A DNA stretch of 64,000 bases, taken from Stappia sp. ES.058. GTDB taxonomy: Bacteria > Pseudomonadota > Alphaproteobacteria > Rhizobiales > Stappiaceae. How positions within the stretch are numbered: the first letter of the stretch is position 1; every line of letters starts with the position of its first letter. The stretch is taken from assembly GCF_900105595.1 (NCBI RefSeq), contig NZ_LT629784.1, positions 2,976,001 through 3,040,000 of the forward strand. The letters run 5' to 3'. Below the pieces are notes generated by a model. It was not told where the DNA came from and searched no databases. It saw nothing but the letters and a program-made list of their open reading frames with translations. Shown here piece by piece: positions 27,680-37,800 of the stretch. The position numbers and the translations under genes were made by a program.

Positions 27680-27697
27680 GTGACAGGGCGATAACAG
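27680..27697 (-). promoter_or_regulatory. PhoB box
   Basis: Read toward the esterase gene it is CTGTTAT-N4-CTGTCAC, two 7-base repeats at the 11-base spacing of Pho boxes (consensus CTGTCAT-N4-CTGTCAT). It is 50 bases before the ATG at 27630. It fits a secreted phosphatase-like product. Confidence 0.6.
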
Positions 27698-27872
27698 CTC
27701 GCCCGCCTCCCGCGTCGGACGGGCCACAGGCGCATTGTCTCCAGATCATGAACAATGCGCCACCTGCGGCGGGTGTTGTTGAGCGGCCTGCCGGATCCCA
27801 TCTCGGGTCCAGACATGAAAACAGACGGCCCGCCAACCGGGCGCGCCGTCGCCACCTGAAAGGACCCAAGCG

Positions 27873-28574
27873 ATGCAAATCCATCGTCCGTCAGAGGAGC
27901 GGGGCCGCGCCGATTTCGGCTGGCTGGACAGCCGCCACAGCTTTTCCTTCGGTCAGTATCATGACGAAAACCACATGGGCTTCGGCGCCTTGCGCGTAAT
28001 CAACGAGGACCGTGTGGCCCCCGGCGCCGGCTTCGGCACGCATCCCCACCGCGACATGGAAATCCTCACCTATGTCGTGGAGGGCGCGCTGGAACACAAG
28101 GATTCCATTGGAACCGGTTCGGTGATCCGGCCCGGCGACCTGCAGCGCATGAGCGCCGGCACCGGCATCCGGCACAGCGAATACAATCACGCCAGGGACG
28201 CGCCGGTGCATTTCCTGCAGATCTGGATCCTGCCCGAACGCAACGGGCTGGAGCCGGGATACGAGCAAAAGTCCTTCCCGCCGGAGATCCGCGACGGACG
28301 GCTCGTGCTGCTCGGATCGCGCGATGGCCGCGACGGCTCCGTCACCATCCATCAGGATGTGGCGCTTTATGGCGCGCTGCTGAAACCGGAGGCGAGCGTG
28401 TCGCACGTCCTCGCCGAGGGCCGCAAGGCATGGCTCCAGCTCGTGCGCGGCACCGTCAGCGTCAACGGCCAGACGCTCGCCGCCGGAGACGGCCTCGGCA
28501 TCGAGACGCTGGGACCACTCGCCATCGAGGCGCAAGAGAACGCGGAATTTCTGCTGTTCGATCTCGCCGCGTAG
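27873..28574 (+). CDS. Pirin-family bicupin
   Basis: A 233-residue pirin of the YhhW type. The metal site is visible in the N-terminal cupin: [19 protein letters not shown] (His-x-His about residues 56-58), then HSEYNHA with the third His (about 100) and the conserved Glu. The second cupin (residues ~145-230) is degenerate, as usual. Bacterial relatives can act as quercetin 2,3-dioxygenases; cellular role is generally unclear. The opening [20 protein letters not shown] is diagnostic. An AAAGGA box lies before the ATG. It stands alone, divergent from the phosphate-regulated esterase. Confidence 0.88.
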   Translation: MQIHRPSEERGRADFGWLDSRHSFSFGQYHDENHMGFGALRVINEDRVAPGAGFGTHPHRDMEILTYVVEGALEHKDSIGTGSVIRPGDLQRMSAGTGIRHSEYNHARDAPVHFLQIWILPERNGLEPGYEQKSFPPEIRDGRLVLLGSRDGRDGSVTIHQDVALYGALLKPEASVSHVLAEGRKAWLQLVRGTVSVNGQTLAAGDGLGIETLGPLAIEAQENAEFLLFDLAA

Positions 28575-28663
28575 CCCAATATGGCGGATCGGGAGACGTG
28601 CCCGGTCCGCCCTTTCCCGAAACCCCAGCCGCAGGCGCGGCGCCCTGCAGGAGATGCCCGCGA

Positions 28664-28966
28664 ATGACCGACCAACCCATTGCAATCGAACTGATACGCG
28701 AGGGTGCCAAGGGACGCTACGTCGCAACGCTCGAGGGCAACGCCGAGCCGGCGGAACTCACCTTCTCGATAGCCAGCGAGACGCTGGTGATCGCCGATCA
28801 CACCGGCGTGCCCGACAGCCTGCGCGGCACCGGCGTCGGTCTGGCGCTGGTCGAACGGCTGGTGGCCGATGCCCGCGCCGGCGGGTTTTTGATCCTGCCG
28901 CTTTGCCCCTTCGTCAACGCCCAGCGCCGCAAGCATCCCGAATGGGCCGATGCCTTCAAGACATGA
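28664..28966 (+). CDS. Small GNAT-fold N-acetyltransferase (YjdJ-like)
   Basis: A 100-residue minimal GNAT domain of the Acetyltransf_CG type. It has the substrate strand (GRYVATLEGNAEPAELTFSI), the acetyl-CoA loop in GVPDSLRGTGVGLALVERLV (RGTGVG), then ILPLCPFVNAQRRKHPEWAD. The Cys followed by Pro-Phe-Val and the HPE-W ending are family marks. The ATG at 28664 with GGAG about 11 bases upstream gives the expected length; the in-frame extension to the left is Arg-rich. Substrate unknown; these proteins may acylate small molecules or proteins. It follows pirin by 90 bases and may be co-transcribed. Confidence 0.8.
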   Translation: MTDQPIAIELIREGAKGRYVATLEGNAEPAELTFSIASETLVIADHTGVPDSLRGTGVGLALVERLVADARAGGFLILPLCPFVNAQRRKHPEWADAFKT

Positions 28967-29077
28967 GACATGACGGGCGATCCCCGACGGCGCACCTGCG
29001 GAGAAACGCCCGTGCCCGGTTTCCCGTTGGATCTGGCATTTTCCTAACGGGTCGCGGCACCTCGTTCCAATCACCGT

Positions 29078-29230
29078 CCGTCATCCCGGACGCAGCAAAG
29101 CGAAGATCCGGGGTCCATTGGCGCCCTCGGCAGGCGTGGACCGCAACACGGTTCGAAGCGCCCCGCCTCCCGATACCCCGGAGTGCGCGGAAACGTGGAT
29201 TGGCCCCCGGCTCGGGGGCCGGGGTGACGG
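29078..29230. repeat. Palindromic intergenic repeat element (~150 bp)
   Basis: The ends are inverted copies: CCGTCATCCCGG on the left and CCGGGGTGACGG on the right, with internal AGCGAAGATCCGGGGTCC and CCCCGGCTCGGGGGCCGG segments. This layout is typical of dispersed alphaproteobacterial palindromic repeats. It fills the gap between the small GNAT gene and the pentapeptide gene and could fold into a long stem. No second copy was noticed in this window. Confidence 0.6.
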
Positions 29231-29256
29231 CGGAGGGTGGGGCCTGCGAAAGCGGG

Positions 29257-30432
29257 TCAGTCGCCCTCTTCGCGCTCGGCCGGATCGCGCAACTCGATGG
29301 CGGCTTCGATCTCAGGCGGCATGTTAAGCGGCCGACGGTCGGCCCAGGCCCAGATGCCGGTGAGGTCGGTTTCTTCATCGAGCGCGATATCCGCAAGGTC
29401 CGCATTTGACAGATTGGCACTCCAAAGAATCGCGCCAGAAAGATCACACCCTGAAAGATACGCATCGGCTAACTTGGAGCCTAAGAAGCGCGCGCCGGAC
29501 AGATCAGCGTCATCAATGATCGTATCAGTAAGGTTAGCATGCGTAAGAATCGTATCGGACAGTTTGGCCTCTCTTAAGTTCGCGCCACGCAGGTTCGCGA
29601 ATACCAACTCCGTACCGGTCAGGTCGGCGTGATCAAGACACGCGTTGGACAGATTGGCATGCCAAAGCTCCGCGCCAGATAGGTTAGCGCCAACAAGGCC
29701 CGCGCCGAACAGATTCGCGCATAAGATGTTTGCGCCTGACAGATTGGCGTCCGCAAGATTAGGGCACCAAACCGCTGCCTCTTCCAAGTCCGTTGCGGTC
29801 GAGATGGAAACACGCAACTCAATCGTAGCGGTCAATGCTTCACAGATATCCGGACCGAGGTCCTCATAAGTCGGGCGTTTGGCGTCCGTCTTGTCCGCAT
29901 CACCCTCCGGTAAAACGAGTTTCCGCTCCTTCGACTTTTCCCGGACAAAGGCAAGCAGCAGCGACTGAACCAGAATATAGCTTTCCTCCGGATCGCTCAT
30001 CGCCAGTTCGCGCAAGCCGAAAATGCCGGCGATGCGCACGGAGAGCTCCTTGCTTTCCAGCATCTGCGCGCCCTTCTGGTAGCGGTCGATGTTGAGACCG
30101 CGTTCCGCGACACGCTGTTGCCTGTTGGATATCTCCTTGTTATCGTTGGCGATATCGGCCTGCCGGGAGGCCGTGGTCGTGCGTTGCCACGCCAGATAGA
30201 GGGCAGGAATTGCAATCACAAGAAGCCCGAGATTGCGCAAAACGGCGGAGCGGTCGTCGCTTCCCCAGTATTCCAGCGTCCAGATGTTCGCGCCGGAGAG
30301 CACGAGGGCTGCGAGCGCGACACCGGCCGCGCCCAGAAACACGCCCCAGACCAGCGCTTCCGGCATCCTGAAGCCGGCGGTCTCGGACGCAGGAGAAGAC
30401 GGGCGCTCGCCCGGCGGGATGTTTTCGGCCAT
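29257..30432 (-). CDS. Membrane-anchored pentapeptide-repeat protein
   Basis: A 391-residue protein. Two transmembrane helices sit near the N-terminus (about residues 25-45, VWGVFLGAAGVALAALVLSG, and 62-78, LGLLVIAIPALYLAW). A coiled segment follows (ADIANDNKEISNRQQRVAER), then a helical domain with ARM-like IAGIFGLRELAM and, from ~215 to 365, over twenty A(D/N)LSxx repeats (for example ADANLSGANILCANLFGAGL). The repeats would form a right-handed quadrilateral beta-helix in the cytoplasm. Function unknown; such two-helix pentapeptide proteins are widespread. Start chosen at the MAENIPP methionine. Cys and His are interspersed in the repeats. Confidence 0.78.
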   Translation of the reverse strand: MAENIPPGERPSSPASETAGFRMPEALVWGVFLGAAGVALAALVLSGANIWTLEYWGSDDRSAVLRNLGLLVIAIPALYLAWQRTTTASRQADIANDNKEISNRQQRVAERGLNIDRYQKGAQMLESKELSVRIAGIFGLRELAMSDPEESYILVQSLLLAFVREKSKERKLVLPEGDADKTDAKRPTYEDLGPDICEALTATIELRVSISTATDLEEAAVWCPNLADANLSGANILCANLFGAGLVGANLSGAELWHANLSNACLDHADLTGTELVFANLRGANLREAKLSDTILTHANLTDTIIDDADLSGARFLGSKLADAYLSGCDLSGAILWSANLSNADLADIALDEETDLTGIWAWADRRPLNMPPEIEAAIELRDPAEREEGD

Positions 30433-30604
30433 CGATGCGCAATCCAGACGACTTGAACGAACGATGGCATGAGACCAGAGCTTGCAACCCCCGGCAAGGA
30501 CCGGCCCGGTCAAGACCTCGGTCGCGGACATTCACGGTTGCGACATGATTGCCTTTTATGCTGCACTGCACCATCACGCAGATCGCAGACACGAGGCCGT
30601 TTCC

Positions 30605-31369
30605 ATGTTCTCCCTCAAAGGCAAACGCGCCCTTGTCGTCGGCATCGCCAACGAGCAGTCCATCGCCTGGGGCTGTGCGCAGGCGTTCCGCCGACAGGGG
30701 GCCGATCTGGCCGTCACCTATCTGAATGCAAAAGCGGAACCGCATGTGCGCCCGCTTGCAGAGCAGCTTGGCGCGGAGATCGTCGCTCCGCTCGACGTGA
30801 CCGAAGACAATGAGATGGACGCGGTGTTCGAACAGATCGAGAGCCGCTGGGGCAAGCTCGACATCCTGCTTCACGCCGTCGCCTATTGCCCCAAGGACGA
30901 CCTGCACGGCCGGGTGATCGACTGCTCGCGCGACGGCTTCGCCACCGCGATGGACATCTCGGTGCATTCCTATCTGCGCATGATCCGCCGGGCCGAGCCC
31001 TTGATGCCGGAGGGCGGGACCTGCATGACGGTGTCGTTCTACGGCTCGGAGAAGGTCGTCGAGCATTACAACATCATGGGACCGGTCAAGGCGGCGCTGG
31101 AATCCGTCACCCGCTATGCCGCCGCCGAACTCGGTCCCAAACGCATCTCCGTTCACGCGCTCTCGCCCGGCCCCTTGTCCACACGCGCGGCCAGCGGCAT
31201 CGAGCATTTCGACGAACTGATGGCGGCCAATGCGGCTCGCACGCCCAGCCGCCACCTGGCCAGCATCGAGGATATCGGCGCCTATGCCGCCTTCCTCGCC
31301 TCCCGCGAGGCGACGAATGTCACGGGCGGCATCCACCCCATCGACGGCGGTTATCACATCGTCGGCTGA
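30605..31369 (+). CDS. Enoyl-ACP reductase (FabI-type) paralogue
   Basis: A 254-residue SDR-fold enzyme of the FabI group, reducing enoyl-ACP with NAD(P)H in fatty-acid elongation. It shows GIANEQSIAWGCAQAF (cofactor loop, residues ~13-28), LDVTEDNEMDAVF, the Y-x6-K catalytic pair in HYNIMGPVKAALE (about residues 158-165) and SPGPLSTRAASGI. An LLHAVAYCPKDDLHGRVIDC segment follows the FabI template, with Cys where Ala is usual. It is 17 bases upstream of a DUF3141 gene, so it is probably a specialised second FabI rather than the housekeeping one. GAGG precedes the ATG. Confidence 0.82.
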   Translation: MFSLKGKRALVVGIANEQSIAWGCAQAFRRQGADLAVTYLNAKAEPHVRPLAEQLGAEIVAPLDVTEDNEMDAVFEQIESRWGKLDILLHAVAYCPKDDLHGRVIDCSRDGFATAMDISVHSYLRMIRRAEPLMPEGGTCMTVSFYGSEKVVEHYNIMGPVKAALESVTRYAAAELGPKRISVHALSPGPLSTRAASGIEHFDELMAANAARTPSRHLASIEDIGAYAAFLASREATNVTGGIHPIDGGYHIVG

Positions 31370-31386
31370 CGCATCGAGGTTTCGAC

Positions 31387-33738
31387 ATGCAACACCGCCT
31401 TTTCGACCAACGCCTGCAAGACGCCGAGCAGTGGAACGAAGCGGCGACACGCCAGCACCATCTGTGCCAGGTCGCCTTCGAACGCCATGCCCGCCGTATC
31501 CACAAGACCTCCGAGCAAAGCGGCGCGGCGGCCGAAGCCGCCTGGAAAGGCGTCTTCGCCAGCCTCGCCCAGCTTGGCACGCCGGATGCCCTTGTGCAGG
31601 CAAGCGCGGACTATGCGACCGATGCCAGCCAGCGCGCGCTCCTCACCCTCGACACATTGCGCAAGCGCGGCGACATCTTCATTTCCCATGAAGCCGCCGG
31701 CGCGCCACCGGTGCTGATCTACGATTACGAAACGGTCCTCGACGGGGCCGATCTTCCCCGCCCCAGCAACTACATGCTGTTGAAGATAACGCCCCCGGCC
31801 GGCGTCGAGGTGTTCGACTGGAAACGCCCCTATGTGATCATCGATCCGCGCGCCGGCCATGGTCCGGGGATCGGCGGTTTCAAGCCGGACAGTCAGGTCG
31901 GCGTGGCGCTCAAGGACGGTCACCCGGTCTATTTCGTGGCGTTCCGGCCGATGCCCGAACCCGGGCAGACGCTCGCCGATGTGACGGACGCGGAGGCCGA
32001 ATTCCTGCGCGAGGTGCACCGCCGCCATGCCGAGGCGCCCCGCCCTGTCGTCGTCGGCAACTGCCAGGGCGGCTGGGCCACCGCCATTCTTGCAGCCACC
32101 AACCCGGATCTCACCGGCCCGATCGTGCTGAACGGCGCGCCCATGGCCTATTGGTCGGGGCGGCTCGGGCAGGACCCGATGCGCTACAGCGGCGGGTTGC
32201 TGGGCGGCGTGCTGCCGGCGCTCGTCTCCTCCGATCTCGGCCACGGGGTCTTCGATGGCGCGGATCTGGTGATGAACTTCGAGACGCTCAATCCCGGGCG
32301 CACCTGGTTCCGCAAGTATTACGACCTTTTCGCCACCATCGACGACGGCGACACGCGCTTCCTGGAATTCGAGAAATGGTGGGGCGGCTTCTACCTGATG
32401 AACGAGGCGGAGATCCGCTGGATCGTGGAAAACCTCTTCGTCGGCAACAAGCTGTCGCGCAACGAGGCCCGGCTGGAAACCGGCCGGCCGGTCGATCCCA
32501 AGGCCATCCGCGCGCCGATCATCGTCTTCGCCTCCCACGGCGACAACATCACCCCGCCGCAACAGGCGCTGAACTGGATCGTCGACACCTATTCCGACGA
32601 ACGCGAGATCGAGATCCGCGGCCAGCGCATCGTCTACATGGTGCACGAGCAGGTCGGCCATTTGGGGATTTTCGTGTCCTCCTCCGTCGCCCGGCGCGAA
32701 CACACGCAGATGGCCTCGACGTTGAAGACCATCGAGGCGCTGCCGCCTGGTCTCTACGAGATGACGATCGAGGACATCATCGGCGAGGGCCATGAAAAGC
32801 GCTTCACGGTCTCCTTCCACAAGCGCCGGTTCTCCGACATTGAAAGCGTCGGCGGCGACGACCGCGACGAGGAATTCGCCTTCGCGGCGGTCGCACGACT
32901 GTCGGAAAACATCGCCGAGGCCTACGAGACGACCGTCCGCCCCCTCGTGCAGGCCGCCGTCAGCGAGCAGTCCGCGCAAGTGACCCGCGCGCTTCATCCC
33001 TTGCGCCTGCAGCGACGCCTGCTCGCCTCCGCCAATCCGCTGATGGCGGGAACGCGCTCCATGGCTGACCAGACGCGGGCCATCCGCCGCCCCGCCGATC
33101 CGGACAATCCGTTTCTGACGCTGGAACGGCTGTGGGCCGATACGGTGGAAGAAGGCTGGAACCTGGTGCGCGACATGCGCGCGATGGCAACGGAGATGAC
33201 CTTCCTGACGCTCTATGCCAGCCCGATGGCGGCCTGGTTCGGCGCGGGCCATGCAAAAAAGCGCGCGCACAAACCGCAAACCGAGCTGCGCAACCTGCGC
33301 GAAGTGCTCGCCGCCCTGGATCACACGGAAACCGGCGGCTACGCCGAGGCCGTGGTGCGCATGCTGGTCCTGATGGCCGACAGCCGCGGCACCGTGCGCA
33401 ACGACCGCCTGCAGCGCTCCGCCGAAGTGCTGTCGACCCATGCGCCCTTCGATGCGATGGACCCGGCCGCGCGGGCGCGGTTGATCCACGAGCAGACGCT
33501 GATCGCCCATTTCGAGCCGGAACGCGGCCTGCTCGCCCTGCCCCACCTGCTGACAACGCCTGGCGAACATGCCAAGGCCCTTGAAACGGTGGAATACATC
33601 GTCGGAGCAGCGGACGAGATGGAACCGGGCACCCGGGCGCTGCTCGCGCGCATGCACGACATCCTGAAGACAGCCGGCGACGACATGAAGCCGGCCGCGG
33701 CCGGAACGGGAAAGAAAAAACCGGCCCGGACGAGATGA
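31387..33738 (+). CDS. DUF3141 alpha/beta-hydrolase, PHA-synthase-like
   Basis: A 783-residue protein. The DUF3141/poly-3-hydroxyalkanoate-synthetase-like hydrolase core is at about residues 90-440. It has the nucleophile elbow VVVGNCQGGWATAI (G-N-C-Q-G, Cys as nucleophile, as in PhaC), later the acid in IIVFASHGDNITPP and the His in VHEQVGHLGIFVS, completing a triad. The C-terminal ~330 residues are helical and contain Arg-rich HPLRLQRRLLASANPLM. No signal peptide. The ATG at 31387 follows a GAGG box. Tight pairing with the FabI paralogue suggests action on an acyl thioester or polyester; neither a PHA phasin nor phaC proper is nearby. Confidence 0.78.
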   Translation: MQHRLFDQRLQDAEQWNEAATRQHHLCQVAFERHARRIHKTSEQSGAAAEAAWKGVFASLAQLGTPDALVQASADYATDASQRALLTLDTLRKRGDIFISHEAAGAPPVLIYDYETVLDGADLPRPSNYMLLKITPPAGVEVFDWKRPYVIIDPRAGHGPGIGGFKPDSQVGVALKDGHPVYFVAFRPMPEPGQTLADVTDAEAEFLREVHRRHAEAPRPVVVGNCQGGWATAILAATNPDLTGPIVLNGAPMAYWSGRLGQDPMRYSGGLLGGVLPALVSSDLGHGVFDGADLVMNFETLNPGRTWFRKYYDLFATIDDGDTRFLEFEKWWGGFYLMNEAEIRWIVENLFVGNKLSRNEARLETGRPVDPKAIRAPIIVFASHGDNITPPQQALNWIVDTYSDEREIEIRGQRIVYMVHEQVGHLGIFVSSSVARREHTQMASTLKTIEALPPGLYEMTIEDIIGEGHEKRFTVSFHKRRFSDIESVGGDDRDEEFAFAAVARLSENIAEAYETTVRPLVQAAVSEQSAQVTRALHPLRLQRRLLASANPLMAGTRSMADQTRAIRRPADPDNPFLTLERLWADTVEEGWNLVRDMRAMATEMTFLTLYASPMAAWFGAGHAKKRAHKPQTELRNLREVLAALDHTETGGYAEAVVRMLVLMADSRGTVRNDRLQRSAEVLSTHAPFDAMDPAARARLIHEQTLIAHFEPERGLLALPHLLTTPGEHAKALETVEYIVGAADEMEPGTRALLARMHDILKTAGDDMKPAAAGTGKKKPARTR

Positions 33739-33910
33739 ACGCCCGCATGCGCGGTCGCCGGCTATCGACAAGGTCGACCGGGATATTGCGCGCCCGGAAG
33801 TGCAAGGCGGCTGGCCGTCTGGAAATCTCTTCCCATGTTCCTTCTGACAAGTCGGCCGGGCAAAGAACCCGGCCACCTGGCAGACACCTTTCAGGAGAAG
33901 GCAGGAACCA

Positions 33911-34831
33911 ATGGACGATCTCGGCACGTTTTCCAACGACTCGCGACAGCGCAAGACCGCCAGGGACTTTCCCCAGGAATTGCTCGAACTCTATGATTTC
34001 TACGCGCACGGCATCATCGACCGGCGCACATTCTTGAACCGCGCCGCCAAATTCGCGGTCGGCGGCATCACGGCGACGGCGCTGCTCAGCCAGCTGTCGC
34101 CGAACTATGCGCTGGCCGAACAGGTCGCGCCCGACGACAGCTCCATCGAGGCGAGCCGCATCACCTATCCCTCGCCCAACGGCCATGGCGAGGTGAACGG
34201 CTATCTGGTGCGCCCCGCCGGCGTGACGGGCAAGCTGCCGGCGGTGCTCGTGATCCACGAGAACCGTGGCCTCAACCCCTACATCGAGGATGTCGCGCGG
34301 CGCATGGCCAAGGCCGGTTTCATGGCGCTCGCCCCTGACGGCCTGACCTCGGTCGGCGGCTACCCCGGCTCCGACGACAAGGGCCGCGAGTTGCAGCGCA
34401 CCGTCGACGGCACCAAGCTGATGAACGACTTCTTCGCGGGCTTCGAATATCTGCTGGCGCGCGAGGACGGCACCGGCAAGGTCGGGGCCGTCGGCTTCTG
34501 CTATGGTGGCGGCGTGGTCAATGCGATCGCGGTCGCCTATCCGGAACTGGCTGCCGGCGTGCCCTTCTATGGCCGTCAGCCGGCGTCGGAGGACGTGGCG
34601 GCGATCGAGGCGCCGCTGCTGTTGCAATACGCCGGGCTCGACGAGCGCATCAACGCGGGATGGCCCGACTTCGAGGCAGCCCTCAAGGCGGCCGACAAGA
34701 CCTATACCGCGCACATCTATCCGGATGTGAACCACGGCTTTCACAACGACACGACGCCGCGCTACGACGAAGAGGCGGCAAGACTTGCGGAAGAACGCAC
34801 CATCGCCTTCTTCAGGGAACACCTGGGCTGA
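33911..34831 (+). CDS. Dienelactone-hydrolase-family protein, Tat-exported
   Basis: A 306-residue hydrolase. An N-terminal region of ~35 residues precedes a twin-arginine motif ([12 protein letters not shown]) and hydrophobic stretch ([12 protein letters not shown]), suggesting Tat export of the folded enzyme. The mature domain has the DLH triad: Cys in [10 protein letters not shown] (about residue 197), Asp in [11 protein letters not shown] (about 242) and His in VNHGFHNDT (about 277). [20 protein letters not shown] is typical of the YghX/DLH branch. Natural substrate unknown; a carboxylic ester or lactone is expected. AGGAGAAGGCAGG precedes the ATG. The stop overlaps a hairpin shared with the convergent cluster. 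Confidence 0.85.
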   Translation: MDDLGTFSNDSRQRKTARDFPQELLELYDFYAHGIIDRRTFLNRAAKFAVGGITATALLSQLSPNYALAEQVAPDDSSIEASRITYPSPNGHGEVNGYLVRPAGVTGKLPAVLVIHENRGLNPYIEDVARRMAKAGFMALAPDGLTSVGGYPGSDDKGRELQRTVDGTKLMNDFFAGFEYLLAREDGTGKVGAVGFCYGGGVVNAIAVAYPELAAGVPFYGRQPASEDVAAIEAPLLLQYAGLDERINAGWPDFEAALKAADKTYTAHIYPDVNHGFHNDTTPRYDEEAARLAEERTIAFFREHLG

Positions 34832-34842
34832 CAACACGGATC

Positions 34843-34870
34843 GCGCGGCCGGATGGACAGCCGGCCGCGC
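34843..34870. terminator. Bidirectional hairpin between convergent units
   Basis: A 10-bp perfect GC stem (GCGCGGCCGG) with an eight-base loop, extended by TGACAA/TTGTCA outside. It separates the dienelactone hydrolase gene from the end of the four-gene cluster; each strand has a short pyrimidine run after the stem. Confidence 0.6.
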
Positions 34871-34876
34871 GTCTTG

Positions 34877-37800
34877 TCAGGCTTGGACAAAGAGGCTTTC
34901 ATCCATGTTTCCAACCTCGACCAGTTCGGCGATGGCAATGCCGGCCGATCCGATATAGCCGACGGTTTGCAACGCTCCGCCAATCAGGGCGGGGATGAAA
35001 TAGGTCGCCTCCTGGACATCCGGGATAAACAAGACCCGTCCGATCTGCCCGGGGATGATGTTCGTCAGGGCGCGCGACAGTCCGAGCTTGGCGAGCGTGT
35101 CCTTGTTCTTGGTGTCGTTGTAGTTCCACGCCACCATGATCATGTTCGCCACTCCCCATAGGGTGATCGTCAGCTCACCGGTATAGACGCGCGGACGCCC
35201 ACCGGGAACGGCGGCAAGAACGAACAGGCCGCGCGTCGGGCCGCAAATGAGCTGGGTGATCCAGATCGTCCCGGCAAACCCGGGATCCCCCGCCGGACAG
35301 CTCGGCCCCGGCGACCCGGGCCGGATCAGCCAGGGCATGGTGCAGAAGGTCGAAACGTACCGCAACAACACCGCGCCCAGTCCGGCAAGCGCCTTGCCCT
35401 TCGGTTTCCACTTGCCGACGAAGTCCTTGACGTTCGTCGGCAGTTTCGTTGGCGCGTCTGTCTTGACCACGGCTGTTGCGCTCAGGAACCCGGTGAGATT
35501 GTCGGTGAAGAGCCGCACGCCCATTGCCCCGGCATAAAAGCCGAGCGCGACCTGCGCGACAACCTTTTCCTGACTTGAATCGAACGCAACGGCCTTTTCC
35601 GTCTGGATGCCGAACTTCGACTTCAGCCAGTCGACGGTGATGTAATTCTTGTAGGCGTCGAGCGCGGCCTGGTCCGGAAAGGGCGCCGTGTCGGTCGCCA
35701 GCTTGTAGATCAGCGTGGAGGGGATCGCGATCAGGTAGGACGCGATCTGGCTGACACGGATCGACAACGTCTTGCCGGTGAAGAACTTGTAAAGCTGCGA
35801 GACGACCGGGATTTCCCATTCCGCGAACAAGACGTCGCGGAAGGCCTCCACCACGTCCTTGATGATGTCCATCAAGACGGCGATGACCCCCTTGGCCGCA
35901 TCGAGCGCGAAGAGCGCGACCGCTTCCATCACCTTGATGATGCCGCTCATCAGGAGATTGAGCACCTCGTTCGGATTGTCGCCGATCGCGGTGAAGTACT
36001 CGATCGCCTCGTCGAAAGCGGCCTTGCCGTCGCCGAACTGGAAGTTGTCGGCGAGATCTTCCAGCATCGTCACCAGACCGTCCAGCGTCGAGGAGAGCGC
36101 GGTCTGGGTCATCAGCGAGACGGAGGTGCTGCCCTTCTCGCTCGCGTTGCCGCCGTTCTCCTCATAGGCGTTGGCAAAGAGATTGTGCTCCAACTGGTAG
36201 GCCTGATCGTCCGACATTTCCGCTTGTGTGGAGAACTGGTCGTAGGTCGGATTGTCCGCCTTGTTGAGTTCGGCCACGAAACTGTCGACGGTGGCCTGAA
36301 GGCTGTTCTTCATCGTGTCGATGCCGCCGAGGATCATCTGCTTGACGTGCTCGACGCCGTCGACGGTAAAGTCGAGCAGGACATGGATGTTGTGTTCCAC
36401 CGCCTCCGCCGTGCGCACGAAGTCGCCGATGTTGAACAGGAAGGCGAGCCATTCGAAAAGCTGCTTGAGCTTCACCTTCAGCCAGTTCCACACGCCCTGC
36501 ACGAAGTCGAAGGCCTGCTGGGCGAACTCGATGATTGCCTCGAACACCTTGCCGGCGATCTCGAACAGCACCCGCCCGATGCCGTCGACGATCTCCACGA
36601 CGATCTTGACCAGCCCGTCGACGACGAATTTCGCCGCATTCTTGATGCCGTTCCACACATCGCCCCAGTCGATGCCGAGAAAACCGGCGACCTCCGCGCC
36701 GTCGGCACTGCTCGCGCGCATCATCTCCAGGCGCGAGCTCTTCCAGTCCGCAACGTCCGCCATCGTCATCGCCTGGTACTGCGGAAACCCGGAAGAGAAA
36801 TCGATCGCCCAGGTGGTGCCGTTCATCGCCGCGAGGTTGAGCTTGGGAGAAAAGCCGCGCGCCGCCCGGCCGCGTCCCACCGCGTGATAGGCGACCTTGT
36901 TCGCCTTGACCTCCTGCTGACCGGCGATCTGCATCGACGACTGGGTGATCTGCTGAAGGCTTTGCGCGTATTCGTCACTGGTGCGGTATTGCGCCGGCAA
37001 CAGATAGGCGCCTGAGGCGTCCTTGGCGTTCTTGATGTCCTCGACCGACAGCGTCTCCAGCTTTTCCTGCAATTGCAGGTTCGGCTCGACCGCAAGCGGC
37101 GCGCCGGCAAGCGTCGACGGCGTCTCGACATAAAGCGTCGCGGCGGCGAGCGCATTGGCGCGTTGATGGACGACCACCTTGCCGTTCGGTCCCGTCTCGA
37201 CCCCGACCCGGTTGAGCTGGCTGCACCGGTAGGACCGTCCGTCGACGAAGAGCGTCACCAGGAAGCTCGCCTGGATCGACACCTTGGCAAACGGCAACGG
37301 CATGCCGTCATTGTCGAGCACCACCAGTTCCAGCGCATGGGTCTCGACCGGCACCATCTCGTTGTCGCCGCGATAGAGCGTGACATGCTCGTCGAACCAT
37401 TGCTGCGAGGTCGGAGACTGCCAGAAGCGCGTGAGCTCGCCGCCGGCGGACACCGTATAGGCCTCGGCATAGCCGGCGAGGTCGCGCCCCACGGTGAAGA
37501 TCGAGGCCTTGGATCCCGCATCGCTGGGGATCTCGTTTCCAAGCGGAAACAGCGTGTTCCAGACCGGCTCGGACGAACGCCCGCTTCCCGGCACCTGACC
37601 GGAACGCCACAGCCGACCGTCGGTGCCGATGCCGAAGACCTGCAGCAGCCCGTCGAAGCAGATCGACGCATAGATCTGCGTCAGCGACACCGTCTGCCCC
37701 GCATCGACATGGATCCAGTCGTCGAACTGTTTCAGCGTCCCGGACTGGTACTTCCGCTCCTTCTTCAAAAGAAGCTTTCCGGTATCCTTCTCCACCGCGA

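Noticed and set aside
31354..33954. 866-codon frame antisense to the DUF3141 gene
   Set aside because: Shadow frame rich in Arg, His and Gly; the other strand carries clear hydrolase motifs.
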